A DNA stretch of 64,000 nt from Albula goreensis (taxonomy: Eukaryota > Chordata > Actinopteri > Albuliformes > Albulidae), in the NCBI GenBank assembly GCA_022829145.1, contig CM040752.1, positions 25,787,586 through 25,851,585 on the forward strand, read 5' to 3'. The notes beneath the pieces are model-generated. The model had not been told where the DNA came from. It searched no databases and was given only the letters and a program-made list of their open reading frames with translations. The translations under genes were made by a program, and so were the position numbers. Position 1 is the first letter of the stretch; each line of letters opens with the position of its first letter. Shown here one piece after another: positions 13,735-26,460 of this stretch.

Positions 13735-14795
13735 TCTTCCCCAGCTGATGGGAGACCCATTCTTTGTGGATCAGAGAAGTCGTTCATTAATAAATGACAA
13801 AAGCAATGTAATTTGCCATCAATAACCAATGATGCAGGGACAGTGGTGACAAGGAGGTGGGGTGGCTCATGACTGAAGCTGATAAACATGGGCAGCGATG
13901 AAGATGTATTCCTTCCCAGTACTGTGTATCTCTGCATTTACCTTCATAGGTGTAAGTTCATAAGCAATCATCAATACATCAATCTGCAAACAATGTCTTC
14001 TGTTGCTAAGTCCCAATGAAACCATAAAGGTGTGATCACAATTCTTCTCTGAGCTCATGTTCTTATTTAGACCCTTATTGGATTGACATGATGTCACATC
14101 CTTAAAAGAGGTTTTGACAAAGCAATTAACTCCCACATTTCAAAATCATTCATGCCCAATGTAGTGCATGCATGTCTGTCTGCTCCATTCACATGCCTCT
14201 GAAACAACAGTCATGTAGTGACCCAAATCATTTCATAGTCATACTCCAACCCATTCAGGTCACTGTAAAATAACTTAAACAAGAATAGCCCCATGAGTAC
14301 AAGTCTTAGCTTTATTCCACCAATTTATAAATGTAAAAAAACACAGTAATTACACACAGAGTCTTCCACACAATGTGCAAAATATTGAAAAATGTAAGCT
14401 AATTTTAAATCAGCTTCGAACCATAGAAATTTGTGGTAAACATATAGAAATATATAAAAATACCACACAAAATCAATGCAAGAACCAGTAAAAATAGTAT
14501 TGGGTTGTCTTTAAGAGGGAAAGGCTATATTCTGGTGAATATATAGGATACTTCAAGGACTGGTGTTAATTCAGAACTTTGGCCCACTTGCTGATTAAAA
14601 AAAAAAACACTATCATTATGTCACTGGAAAGACAGTCCAGTATGTGTGCGCTGACTTTATCCTTCCTTGTTAGTGGTTGAGTAAGGTTTCATTAAATCCA
14701 TTTATGTCCTATTTGCTTAGCAGGCAACCTCACCCAGATGGACTCACTTGGGGTACAAACAGAACATGGGGCATTTAACACAAACACTCCCAGAT

Positions 14796-14803
<8 letters not shown>

Positions 14804-14845
<42 letters not shown>
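14804..14845. repeat. (AC)n microsatellite
   Basis: About 21 uninterrupted AC units. Confidence 0.95.
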
Positions 14846-14846
<1 letters not shown>

Positions 14847-15539
14847 ATTTCAAGCTAAATTTATACTGAAATTAGAAATTCATTATGCACACAAAAAGTT
14901 ACAAATACATGAATATGGATTCAGGTGAGCTGAATGGCCTCCTCTTTACAGCATCATACTCTCAGTGTTCCACTGAGAGTGTCCCTCTTCAGAGGTTCTC
15001 TCCAAATTCAGCCCCTTCTGATTATGCACACTTCTGGGAAATGTGCCCTCCTCCTTTCTTACCCTATCTTACAGAGCAGCATCAGAGACTGACAGCTGAC
15101 TGTCTAAAGACCAGCACGAGCCCCCTGTCTGACAACTACCAACATAAGGAATCATTCAATCTAGCAGTGTCAGAACATTTATCATGGGAAGATAACATGG
15201 AAGTTTGTGTATGTGTGTGTATGTGTGTGTGTGCTTGGTGGGGTAGTTCTGCAAATAGTACACCCTAGAGTGCTCTGTGCTTCTCTGACAAATTCCCAGT
15301 CAATATTGCAATCATCATTTAGCATGTTTATCCAATCTGAAACTTGATATTAATTTTATGTCAGCTAATAACTCTTGCTTGTTGAGTTGTTTTCTCTTGT
15401 TGATTGTCACATCCTTCTCTTTGGGAGCTGGGTATGCGTTGTGGTCTGGGAGAGGAGTGGAGAGACAGGAGGAGTGCTTTTCCACCCATGTGAGTCAGGG
15501 TCTGAGACAGAGCTCGGCAGCAAATGAAAGGGAAGATTA

Positions 15540-15980
15540 ATAGCATTTATCACAGCAGATAGACTTGCGCTTTCCTAATTAAAATTGTTAGAACATGCAT
15601 GCGGCCAAGGATCAGTGGCTTTTAATGAGGACCTTGTAGGCTGATTTGGGTCTAATTTTCTGCTTAATAAGGCTGGTTTAAAAAGTAATTTTGGAGGGAT
15701 GTGACTCTTTTAAACCTGCTCATTATCAATAATAGCGCTTCACTTAAGTACTTCAGGAAACGTTGTGTTTAATTAATATAGCACTGGCACGTGGATTAGC
15801 TGACAGACTGGAAGGGAGAGAGGGAGAGAAATTGATGAAGAACTTTCAAGGACACTGATTTCATTAAGCAGCTTCATTACAGTCTAAATAAGTGTCTAAA
15901 CGGTGTCATTTTAAAGCCAGAGACTCTTTCAGATTGAACATTATTACATTATCACGTACTTTGCAGTAACAGGCTGAAGT
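15540..15980. promoter_or_regulatory. Candidate conserved enhancer block
   Basis: About 440 bases of balanced, non-repetitive sequence with dense transcription-factor-like words: TAATTA at 15576-15581, TTAATTAA at 15769-15776, GGATTA at 15793-15798 and the MEIS-type TGACAG at 15801-15806, plus several ATCAAT/ATTAAG cores. One of the best enhancer-like blocks in the desert, about 7 kb downstream of bhlhe23. The call rests on sequence character only. Confidence 0.35.
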
Positions 15981-16849
15981 CTTTTGTGTAAGGACTGAGC
16001 CTGAAGTTCCACAGGTCTCAATAAAATGTTCAATAGTTTACAATAAGAATCAACTTACTATTGTTGCCAGGTATGTCCCTTCATTGTTGGGATACAGCTT
16101 TGTTAGATCACTAGAATCTGCTTAAAATTCAGTTTGAGTTTCTTAGTGACAATACTTATTATTGCATCTCTTAATATTATTTTATTGTTGTGGATGGGGT
16201 GCAGTCTTTGTCTGGTAATAATGGTATTCTTTCTACCATTAATATGACTAGACACAACATTTTGTGATTTCTCCTCTACCTACAAAAATCATTTCATGAA
16301 ATTATTTTTAATCAAAAATATATTAACATGCCGTTGCTTCCTGGAAAACATATTAAGGTATTTTCTCTTGCAATTGTATATCACTTATGTAAAAATCATT
16401 TGATCACATGATGATCTTTGTCAGTTAATGTGTGCGATATTATTTTGCCTGATTACTAAGGTTCAGAGAAAATGTAAATTTTTATGGATGTAGGGAATAT
16501 TTTGAAGATCACTGTAAATATTATTTCTGGAACATATAAAGAGCCATGCAGAGGTAAAAAAAAATAATAGAATACACAATCTTATGCCAGTCATTATTTA
16601 ATCTTCATTACATCCACCACTTCATTACATTACATACAGCCACCGTAATAACCAAAAAGGCTATGGTCATAGTATTTCTCTTTTCAAATACAATTCTAGA
16701 AGATGTAAATACTTAAATAATGTATATTACTTATAAATACAATGTGTCATTGTGATTTTAGCATTTCTTACTCTTTTGTTGTTATGATAATGACTTTGGA
16801 TTGGTGAAGCATTCAAAGAAAATTCTTTGGCTTTGTGAAATTGAATAAA

Positions 16850-16851
<2 letters not shown>

Positions 16852-16886
<35 letters not shown>

Positions 16887-16905
16887 ATAATTATTATTAT
16901 TATTA
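16852..16905. repeat. (TTA)n microsatellite, interrupted
   Basis: A run of TTA/ATT triplets, broken once near 16884 and then resumed. Confidence 0.95.
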
Positions 16906-19900
16906 CATGGCAAGATGTCATTCTTATGTGTTTTTCACCACAGCTCTTGAACTGTGAGGGCCAGAAGCAAGCTTAAGGGGGGGTCTGGTAAGCCCTGACT
17001 TACACTCTGAAACACTGCGTATCCCTCTACTGTGGATTGCTAAAGACTCACAAAGCTTCTTTATCCCATTGTTCTAATCAGCTTACGGCATAGCTTCAAT
17101 GTTCAATATCTGTATCAGCGGAAAGTGGTTCATTTCTGGAGATTTAGTTCAGACTGTCAATCCAAGGGATTTACTCCAGTTTTTTGTGTTCTGTGACCTA
17201 TCACACTGAGGAGAACAATCGACTGATCAGCACGCAGGTACTGCAAGGCTTGCAGTAAAATTAGGAAAATAAGTGAAGCTGAGGTTAGGTTCTCTCTGGA
17301 TGTTAGCAGGAGATGTGCAGATTGGTGATACACGCTCTAATGTGGCAGTGCTCCTGTGTGATGCTGCAGTGATGAGAGGAGAGATGACTCTGTCCTGTAC
17401 ATCACACAGTTTATTTTCACATTTTCTCTTTTAACCTTTGTGTTTTGTGCGAGGCTGTGGTCACTGTAATATTTTTTATATATCAGGCATATACATGTAT
17501 GTATGAATGTCCACACGACATGCCACAGTAAAATAATAAGTATTATACCTACCATGCAAGAGGATAACAATGTACTGTTTTAAAATTTTCAAATTTCAAA
17601 CAGCAGGGCTTTTTTCTTGAGTTAATACTTGCCTGATATTTTCTCCGCATATGGAGGCTTTCAAACAGAAGTACTGGACAGAGAAGTCCAAATGCTGCCA
17701 TCACACATTGCAAAGCTCCAACTGGCTGTCCTTGCTGTTAATTCTTCCCCCCACCTAATCATCCACACAAGTACACCGACAATGTTACATCATGTCCACT
17801 CTCAGCTAAAATATGGTGTCTTGGTTTTGGTGGCCTAAGAGGGGCAAAGCAGCACATGATTACTAGTGACGTGGGATCATGAACAGAGGAATGTTTGTGA
17901 GTCTTCGAAATGAAAAGCAAACGGGGTGCAAAGAACCCAGCACGCTTCCGAAATGACCAGCTTTTTGTTTGTAACTGAGAAAGTACCAGCCTCCTCCAGG
18001 AATGTAGTTTGTCCACGTCTCTGATATATCCTTTCCTGCTGTTCCTTAATGTTCAACAGGCTCTTGACTATGTGGCATGGTCCTTATACAACTTCATCAA
18101 CATTTTTTGTTCTCTGAGAATAATATCTACAAATTCACTCTGTGTTTGCCTTTTCTAATTTCTCTATATGTGTATACTCTGCGAAATTTGGTGTGTAGCC
18201 ATGAGTTCTGTTTATGTTTTCCTTTTCCTCTCTAATTTATAATAAACAATTATATTATGCTGGCATGTCACTGCTGGACCATCCATACTCAGTGAAAAAT
18301 GTGAAACTAGTTAAAGGCCATCATTTGAAAGCCAATTCCTTTTATCTTTGCATATCATACAACAAGAGAACGGGCAATGACTGGGAACCCAGAGAAACTG
18401 ATCCCCTTACCTCAAGGGAACAAATCCAGCTGTATCACACCGCTTTGAACTCTATAGTTATACTATATAGTCTACAGTCAAATCTAAATGTTGAGCTGGC
18501 TAAGCTGTAGAAGTTAGTGTACATTTAATGGCTTCAATACCTTACTAGCCACCCTGTGGGTTTGTAAGTATGTGCTTTTTAGCTAATGGATTTTCTGTGG
18601 AATGTTGAGCGTTGTGTCATTTTTTTAAAAATAAATCATGTATGTTCAGCCATCCTGTCAGTTTGTCTTGTGTTTGTACTTTTGTTCTAGCGCCACAGAT
18701 GAATTTTCCTAGCAGGTTTGTTTTTAGATTTGCTTTGATTTTGACTGTTAATGCATTTTTGAGCTCCTCATGTTCCCTGCCATTTCTGGCAAACCTCCAC
18801 CTCTCTTGTGCCTCTTGGCATCTCTCCTTTTGCAAGTTTGTAATGACTGGGGGGTCCAGTCACATGGCCTTCACACCATTGTGATCACAATCAACTATGC
18901 AGATACCAAGTCAAAGAAAGCCAACAAAAGAAATTACCTAAATTCAAGAGCCTTACGCTAAGAATGCACTTTCGTACTTCATAGTTAACCCCCTGATTAA
19001 GCATTCTAAACTTCTGTTTTTGTATAAATGAATTTTTGGTACAAACATGCTGTCTCTCCCCCTCATGAGTGCTGTGCATGTGCCTTTTCCTCATGTGCAC
19101 TGTTATTGTTCTTATGCTGTTTTTCTTTGTCTGTTTACAAGTTACATTAAAGGCTCACTTCAAGTCCTAGCCTTGTGTAAAGAATGAGGTTAAGTGGTTC
19201 CTGATCCATATAGTGGAATCACTTACATCAGATTTAGCTGTGGAATTCAAAAAGGGTTATACCTCTTGTGCAGGAGACTGGAGAGGGTTCATTTTAATCA
19301 TCACAATGGAACCCACTTACATGATTTCAACGGACTTGTTGATACCATTAAAACTGGTGCTTGTATCAGGTAACCTCAGAAGCTCAGAGGATTTGAAGGA
19401 ATGAGGGACTTAAATCCATCATTTAAGGATAATTCTTTTGAAATATCTTCGTATAGGAAATAGATTTGTTTTGATGGGGTTATTTCCATTGTATTTCTGA
19501 AGAAAGGCCCTTACATAGGCTGAGAATATTATGATTGTTATTGGGGAGATGTGATTGTTTTCCATTTCTTGGAAAAAAAAGTGAAAGCAGTTAAGAGGAG
19601 CTCAGGGGGGCTTTGCTAATGCTACTTCCTATATGCTAATGCTCTTGGCCCGGCCTAAGCTTTTCATTAAGTAACTTGTTATTGTTAGGTTGGATACGTG
19701 CAAAAAAATAAACGTTTTCAGAGGAAAGCCAATCAATTTTTCTTTTTCAGGTTTAACTTGTATTTCATTTTCATTTTTTGCTGAGTTTATAAAAAATATT
19801 AATATTGACAGAGTATATTGTATGTTTTTTGAAGTCATGTTTTACATTTAAAATGTGTCTCAGGTTAAGAATTTTCACTGGTCACACATTAAAATGGGAA

Positions 19901-20379
19901 AATGGATGGGCTGCTGTCAGTTAGCTGGGAGAACTCTGAGGTTCCTGAAGGTGAAATGAAAGCTACCTTTAATATCAGGTTTACGACTGGAGGTCCTTGA
20001 TTAGGTGACATGATTCATGAGGTTCAATTAGACTTTAATTCCAGCTGATGGCATTTCCTCAAATGCTTTTCTAAGCTGCTATTTCAACAGAATTCAGAAC
20101 AAATTGTCCTTTGTATGGATGTATAAATGCAATCATTGATATTCTTGAAGGACTGAACAATAGGTTGAGGAATTGGAGAAGCTGAAAGGCATTGTATCAA
20201 GTGCTTAAATTGTTTATAGTTGAACTTCATCTACGTGGTGCTGTATGCACATTTTATTCCTAAGTTAATGGGATGCCATCATGAAGTCCAGTGGCTGTGA
20301 AAGAATAGATTGGGCTTTGGTTGCTGCCCGGTAAGAGAAGTGAAGCTCAGAGCAGCCCTGTCCATGCTTATCTCTGATT

Positions 20380-20740
20380 CCCTTCAAGGTGATCAGAATG
20401 TGGCTGTGAGGACTGGCCTCATCAGTCTTCCTAGGAGAGATGCCCATTACCGCAATGTTTGTGTCGTGTCATTTTCACTCCTAATTACTGCTGCCTGGAT
20501 AATGGTCGAAATGACTTTGGGAACGAGGGGGGATAAATGTCAAGTCTGCCGCTTTGTGCCTGGGCCTTTTCAGGAGCCCTGAGTGAAAGGCCATGGCTGC
20601 TAATAACAACATTCATACCCTTTGTTTGGGAGCGCAAAGTCTGCCGTCATGAGTCCGCTGTTGATTGACTCACATCAAAATCATTGGCCAGGGGTCCTGG
20701 AAGGTTTCATGGTCTGTTGGTTATTATTTTCATCTTAAAT
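20380..20740. promoter_or_regulatory. Candidate conserved enhancer block
   Basis: Balanced sequence with TAATTACTGCTGCC near 20481, a GATTGACTCA word near 20665 and several ATTGGCC/TAATAA motifs, without simple repeats. The frame open through part of it shows no protein family. Confidence 0.28.
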
Positions 20741-22706
20741 TCACATCCACTTCACATAAAAAAACCAGGTTAGGTGAGTCAATTATAATTGACTCCTTTA
20801 AATGATTAATAAATTCTGAGTTATAACAAAACTCAGCTGCTCAGCTGGACCTGGACAAATCTGTACAATTATTTAAATGCTGACTAAATACATGATGTAC
20901 AAGGACTGCTCAGTATAGCTCATCCTGTTTAGGCAATGTTCAAGTGTATGGATGGGCTCTCCCTGGTGTGGAATCAAGTCCAGGCTATATCTGCCGACAT
21001 GTTAGATATGAGCATAGCCCAGAAATTCTGGTGCAGTTTAGTATGAATGGAGCTGAACAGCTCTGAGATCTGGCCTGGCAGCCGGCAGCCTCCCTCTCCC
21101 TTCCTCAAGTGCGGGAGGATTAACTCAGGAAGTGCAGTGGAGCAAGGACAATGCACAGAGCCCCTCTCAGGTGAGCTTGTCAGGCCAATGGAGAGCAACA
21201 CACACGTTGCTGTTACCTTGCAGTCACCTCCTTGCAGGCAGCGGCTGTCGAGCATTGGCTGGTTTCCTGGACACCATTAACATGGCCAATATTGCACCAT
21301 ATTGTGTAATTAACAGTGATTTAGCCACATGTGAGCAAACTGACCAATGACAAATGACCAAAAGGAAGAGAAACATACTGATTAATGCCACAAGTAAGTA
21401 TGTAAATAAATAAATAAATAACTAAATAAATAATTTAGAATAAGAATAAGAATGTATCTTCATTATCATTTTTGTTATTGTTGTTGTTCTTGTTATTGTT
21501 CCAAGTTTTGTTATTGCTGTTGTTTACATTATTGTATTAACCATCATTATTGTATTAACCACCATACAGTTGCCCAAAATTTTAATCTCAAAAATATTTT
21601 TCTCCAGTGTCAATTAATTATTTCCTCCACATGTTTTTCTGTTTTCAAGAGATACTACCAAAGATAAGGACAAGCCACACTCAGCACACAAAAATATTTG
21701 AACAATAATGACCTTTTGTTTTTTTCAGATTATATTCTAACTTGATAAAAACAAAAATATGATTTCATTGGTTATCATGGCGTCCCAGCCGACCAATGGG
21801 CAAAGCCAGCTATTATTCAACAGTTGAAAACAATGCATGATCCTTATCAGAGTATTACATACAATACATTTGTATTATCCCCTCAGCTTCAGCTCACCCC
21901 CACCCCACCCCACAAAGCATTGTGAACATGGGATTTTTATGATTCTGAAGCTCAATTTTCATTTTAATCATGGCAATGGGATCACTTAATCCCACATAGC
22001 GAGCTTGTTGATTGTTCTGATTGAGTTCTTTTGTTTTGTAGATATGTAATATGACTGAGTAAGAGGATTTGAGGAAATAAATTGTGTGATTTAATCATGT
22101 TTGCAGAGGTAAACCAGTAGTCCTATCTATTATACAGAGAATGGGTTTAACTGCTGCAGGGCAGGATTCAGGCTACAGCAAGGGTTTTTGTGGTACCATG
22201 TAAAAAGGGACAAAAGGTACAGTTTCTGACAGCCAATGGGTGGGCTCCATTGTATGTAATGGTGGAAGGTGAGACCATAGTGGTCACCTCAAACACAAGA
22301 AATAATGTGGAGCTGGAGTGATAGCGAGTAATGTAAGAGCTGAAAGGTGGTCCAGGCCAGAGAAGGACTGAGAACAGGGGAGCAATGTGAAGAGGAATTA
22401 AAATACAGGAGGAAGGGAGGAGTGTAAAAGAGAGCGGAGGAAAAAGAAGAGAGAATGAGAGGAAGTGAGGACACAGACGGAGGGAGTGGTGGCAAAAAGA
22501 ACTGGAGAGTCTAAGGGATGGGGGGAGGGCAGTTAATCTGCCTTTACAGTGAGTATGTTTGGGTCTTTGCACTGCTCTTCTTCAGCCATTAGTGCCAGTG
22601 TAAATCAGGATCCTTTGCATCAATATTTGGACAGAAGGGCAAAACTAGGCTTTGGCAGAACTGCACCATCCAATACTCAGACAGACAGTGAAACATACCT
22701 CACAAC

Positions 22707-22759
22707 ACAACAACAATAACAATAATAATGATGATGATGATGATGATGATGATGATAAA

Positions 22760-22793
<34 letters not shown>
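22707..22793. repeat. Compound trinucleotide microsatellite
   Basis: CAA-rich units lead into AATAAT, then about ten ATG units, then about eleven ATT units. It gives poly-Met, poly-Ile and poly-Asn frames that are not genes. Confidence 0.95.
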
Positions 22794-22794
<1 letters not shown>

Positions 22795-24694
22795 CATTTA
22801 AAAAAACAAGACATGTTCTTAAATATTGCAATGATAATGAAAAAGAGAATATTTCTGGATCCTCCTTAAACAAATATCTAACCACCTACAGACCAGCTGT
22901 CAGTCAAAGACTATTTCTTTATGTAAGGTAATTCTGTACATAGGCTAGGATGATGTCATATGATCTTGTATGGTCTTAATGTTATATTCCCACTAATACT
23001 CTGACCACTGTTACAAGCGCTGGAGAATGAGATGAATTACTGGCCAGCCAGTATGGAGCTGTTCTGATGAAATCTCCTGCCTGAAGAGCATTAATAGGCA
23101 ACCCTATGGTGAGTACAGGGTTCAATCTGTGTAATAGATCTGTATGTGTCCCATACCCCACCCAGTTCAGCTGGTCCCTGTGCTGTCCCACGCAGCTTCT
23201 CACTGAGGCAGGGACCGGAGCTCCCAGTGCAGCTGCAGGCATGAAGCCTGTCTGAACACTGAACTGCCCTGCCACAGCAGTGTCATGTAGGCCTTACAGG
23301 CCCGCAGGTACATGCATCACATTACACTCATGTCTGTCATTTGAATGTATGTAAAGGAGAGGGAACCATGACATTGTGTGACCCCGGTGCCCTCCTTCCC
23401 TGGCGCTCCCTTAAAACACTCTTACTTTAAAGCCACAGTGACTCAAGCTGGGACACATACCCCCCCCCCCCTCCCCCTGCCAAAAACCCCTCCATTAATC
23501 CTCACAGTGGCAGGCTCTGCCAGCACACTGTATAGGCAGGATCTGAAACCATTTCACCATTCCCCCGCTTCTCCCCCATCCCCTTCTCCCAGTCCACACT
23601 GTTCCCCTCTCCATGGACTCAACACAGTGTGTCTGGCACAGATATCAGCTCAGCAGGTCTGTTGTCACCTCTGCTGTCATTGGTCCTCATGGTGTCTCCT
23701 GTTACCTTTGACAGTGAACCCAGTTTCCACCCTCTTGGTGTTTTGGAATGAAACCACTGGAAGTTTCCTGGAGTGGAAGTATATACTGTGTTTGTATATG
23801 TATAGTATTGTGGTCACCTGTCCACCTTTCAAACTATGGCTGACATTTTTTGACAGGCTAAAAAATATGAATCATTTCTGAAGTATATTTACAGTTTAAG
23901 AGGGACAGACATGATAGGACCATGTAGGCTCTGGATGTGTCTTTCAAAATGTTCCCAATCCAGAAAAATAAAGGCAATGAAGTTTGTATATATTGGATCT
24001 TTTTTCAATAAGTTATCTTTGCATTAGCATGTACTACACATGAAAAGGTTTAGGGTTCAAAGGGTTGGGAGTTACATGTCACAGTGTGGTGGTGAAAATG
24101 ATATGTATGTAAAGGGGATTGTGGGGACTGAAGGGGTGCTCCATGTACTTAAGCTGAGGATTGGGCTCTCTCAGTCAGGCTGAGCCCCACACTGTCTGCA
24201 GACCCCTCCCCATCATTATTTACATTAGTCTGAGATGGATTTCTGAGCTCCTGCTAAAAATGCCTGTGGTTTAATATAATGTCCTAATCCAGCATGGTGC
24301 AAACTGCAGTTTCATAGAGAGAAGCCAATTCAAAGACGGCCTGGTTCCCAGTCAGTTGCTGGACAACAGCTTTCAATGGGATGTGTGCACAAAATAAAAA
24401 AAGGAAAAAGACAGCTGTCCATTTTTGGTTTTTGATTGCAGTCCAGGGTAAAATTTGGTAGGATGCATTGATTCCTATAATATTTTTGATGTTGTTTTCA
24501 GGTGTGGAGTATCACATTTTTCATGTTTGTTGTGGACCCTCACTGCTGCACACCCAATTATCTTCCCACTCTCACATCACAGCATGAGGCAGGGCCCCAG
24601 GTCCTCCATATAAAGAAATCTGCATGGAAAATATGGTCATTCAGACTGCCTTACATTCTACCATGCCCACTCCTTGCTCTGAAGTCACACCCAT

Positions 24695-24704
24695 CACACA
24701 CACA

Positions 24705-24738
<34 letters not shown>

Positions 24739-24753
24739 TGCACATGCACACAC
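24695..24753. repeat. (CA)n microsatellite, interrupted
   Basis: CA units interrupted by single TA and TG steps. Confidence 0.95.
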
Positions 24754-24904
24754 CTCGGTACAGTATCACCATCCAAGAAAAATGTCTTAATATTTAATGT
24801 GTGCATGATTATTGTGAATATCAGGTCAGAGTTTCAGATTAACACCAATAAGTGTAATGGGAACAGCTGTTTTCCCATCCTCGAGGTACAGTGAGGGCTT
24901 AATA

Positions 24905-25090
24905 TGCTGGGGCAATAGCTGCTCTCTGGTGGCTTAAGCGTCAGATGTTTGCCGGTCCCAATTCATTGCGGGAGATTGTTTTAGATTAAGCGGTAGGGCA
25001 CTCTGTGCAAACGATGATCCATATTAAATCTCTGTAAAATGAAAATTGCAAAGATTTAGCAAGGATCATGGGAGATGTTGAATTTAATCA
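24905..25090. promoter_or_regulatory. Candidate conserved enhancer block
   Basis: About 185 bases of high-complexity sequence (TTAAGCGTCAGATGTTTG, TTTAGATTAAGCGG, GATCCATATTAAATC) between repetitive flanks. It includes a CAGATG E-box and ATTAAG/ATTAAA cores. Confidence 0.3.
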
Positions 25091-25689
25091 CAACCTAGAT
25101 GTGTGCGTATATGGGTGTGTATGTGAATGTCTCTGTGTATGTGTGTATTTGTATTGGGCTGGTCATCCATGTTGTCAATCCAGTGATATAGAAGTCATTC
25201 CAGTCCAGGATTATAAATAATTCTATATTTATTAAGCAAATATTCTAATTCAAACCCGAATTACTGTTCTTTTTTACTTTTTTCCTGAAATGATGTTGTC
25301 AACATCAGTATGATGGGTATGTGTGATGATAGAGTTGAATGAGAGTATTAAAATATATAGATACAGAAACACTACATGCATAAAAAATACAACATCATAA
25401 TATTGCTCCTGTATTCATTTTTGCTGGCCTATCCAAATACAGGATTCTATGCAATGAACATGCAAATGTTTTGAAAATGCTTTGCAACATTAAATAATTG
25501 CAGAACATGCCTGAATGTCAGTGACATTCAGTCTTTGTCTTAGGGTTGCCCTCTGTATCTGTATATATCTGTTTTCATTCCAAACCACCGTTTCCCCTTC
25601 TGCATCATAACAATGTAATGATTTTTCATAGTTAGACATTTGTAATGCCTCAAAGATTGCCTGTATTTTTATGTTTTTATAATTATCAA

Positions 25690-25770
25690 ACCTCTGTATT
25701 TCTATATTTATCCTACTTGCTGCTGTAATGCTTGAATTTCCCCATGAGAGATCAATAAAGTTTACATCAT
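25690..25770 (+). mobile_element. Possible 3' end of an L2/Rex-like LINE fragment
   Basis: The words GCTGCTGTAATG and GAATTTCCCCATGAGAG followed by ATCAATAAAGTT resemble the 3' terminal segment shared by many fish non-LTR retrotransposons, where an AATTTCCCC...GGGATCAATAAAG tail is followed by short repeats. No reverse-transcriptase frame is visible, so only a short decayed tail is proposed. Confidence 0.4.
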
Positions 25771-26075
25771 CTGAATGTCTGACAGGTGAATCAGCACTCC
25801 AGATCGGTGGAGCTGCCAGCACTTGGTCACTGAAGATAAATATCTAATATTTTGCTGTATTATGAAGAGCAGCAAAAAAAAAAAAACAAGAGCTAATTCT
25901 AAAAGAAGTTTAACACATTTTTTAACAAATTGAACAACACCTGGAGTACCTGGAACAAAAAATATATATACACAGGTGTCTCTCATGAGGACCAAAATTC
26001 CAGAATGCCACTGTTTGTTAATTCATCTTTATGTCTTCAAGTGTGTTTTAAACCTCAAACTTTCTCTCTGTGCTC

Positions 26076-26078
<3 letters not shown>

Positions 26079-26115
<37 letters not shown>
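26079..26115. repeat. (CT)n microsatellite
   Basis: About 18 perfect CT units, a pyrimidine mirror repeat able to adopt triplex structure. Confidence 0.95.
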
Positions 26116-26118
<3 letters not shown>

Positions 26119-26169
26119 GAATGTTGTTGGCTGAGGGAACATGCACAGAACACGGCTGAACATGGAGCA

Positions 26170-26460
26170 GATGGTGACCGTATTCATTTTTCCTCCTCGT
26201 ATTAATCGTTCGTTATCAAGTACTAATGCCCCCCTTCTCCCAATTCCCCCATCCCCTCTCCTCCCCCCTCCTTCAGCTCACAGACACATCTAAACTTCCC
26301 TCTCGGTTTCAGGGAGCCCTCCTTAATTATGATCCTGTCGTATGGTCCCTTTTTTCTTGAGGGGGGGGGCTCACTCCCTCTCTGTAATCAAAATCGTGGA
26401 AACCTAAAACCTGTTAGGCAGTAAATCAGGTTTAATCTGCTGCATGAAGAAAAGATGAAC
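26170..26460. promoter_or_regulatory. Candidate conserved block with C-rich tract
   Basis: Words such as CGTATTAATCGTTCGTTATC and CCTTAATTATGATCCTGTCG flank C runs at about 26229-26272 that could form a minus-strand G-quadruplex (five runs of three or more). Confidence 0.28.

Larger units (their letters stand above)
9200..15500. other. Intergenic DNA with patchy candidate elements
   Basis: No gene is supportable here. The stretch contains a CpG-enriched patch (10205-10440), balanced blocks at about 11480-11700, 12300-12530 and 13740-13850, two G-quadruplex-capable tracts (13041-13082 and 13709-13734), a T run near 11988-12006 and a CA microsatellite at 14804-14845. The open frames around 12.0-12.3, 12.8-13.2 and 14.9-15.3 kb show no known domain. 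Confidence 0.55.
15981..24900. other. Intergenic DNA, repeats and scattered blocks
   Basis: No gene is supportable. Simple repeats lie at 16852-16905, 21403-21433, 22707-22793 and 24695-24753. Enhancer-like blocks occur at roughly 19600-20200 and 20380-20740. An inverted pair of CCAAT boxes sits at 21767-21797. A purine-rich stretch at about 22330-22520 creates spurious open frames, and C-rich tracts occur near 23461-23490. Confidence 0.55.

Noticed and set aside
22168-22572. 134-residue minus-strand open frame rich in Leu, Ser, Pro and Phe
   Set aside because: Produced by a purine-rich tract on the plus strand; low complexity and no family resemblance.
23378-23881. 167-residue plus-strand open frame
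   Set aside because: The Pro/Ser-rich part comes from C-rich DNA; no recognisable domain and no supporting gene structure.
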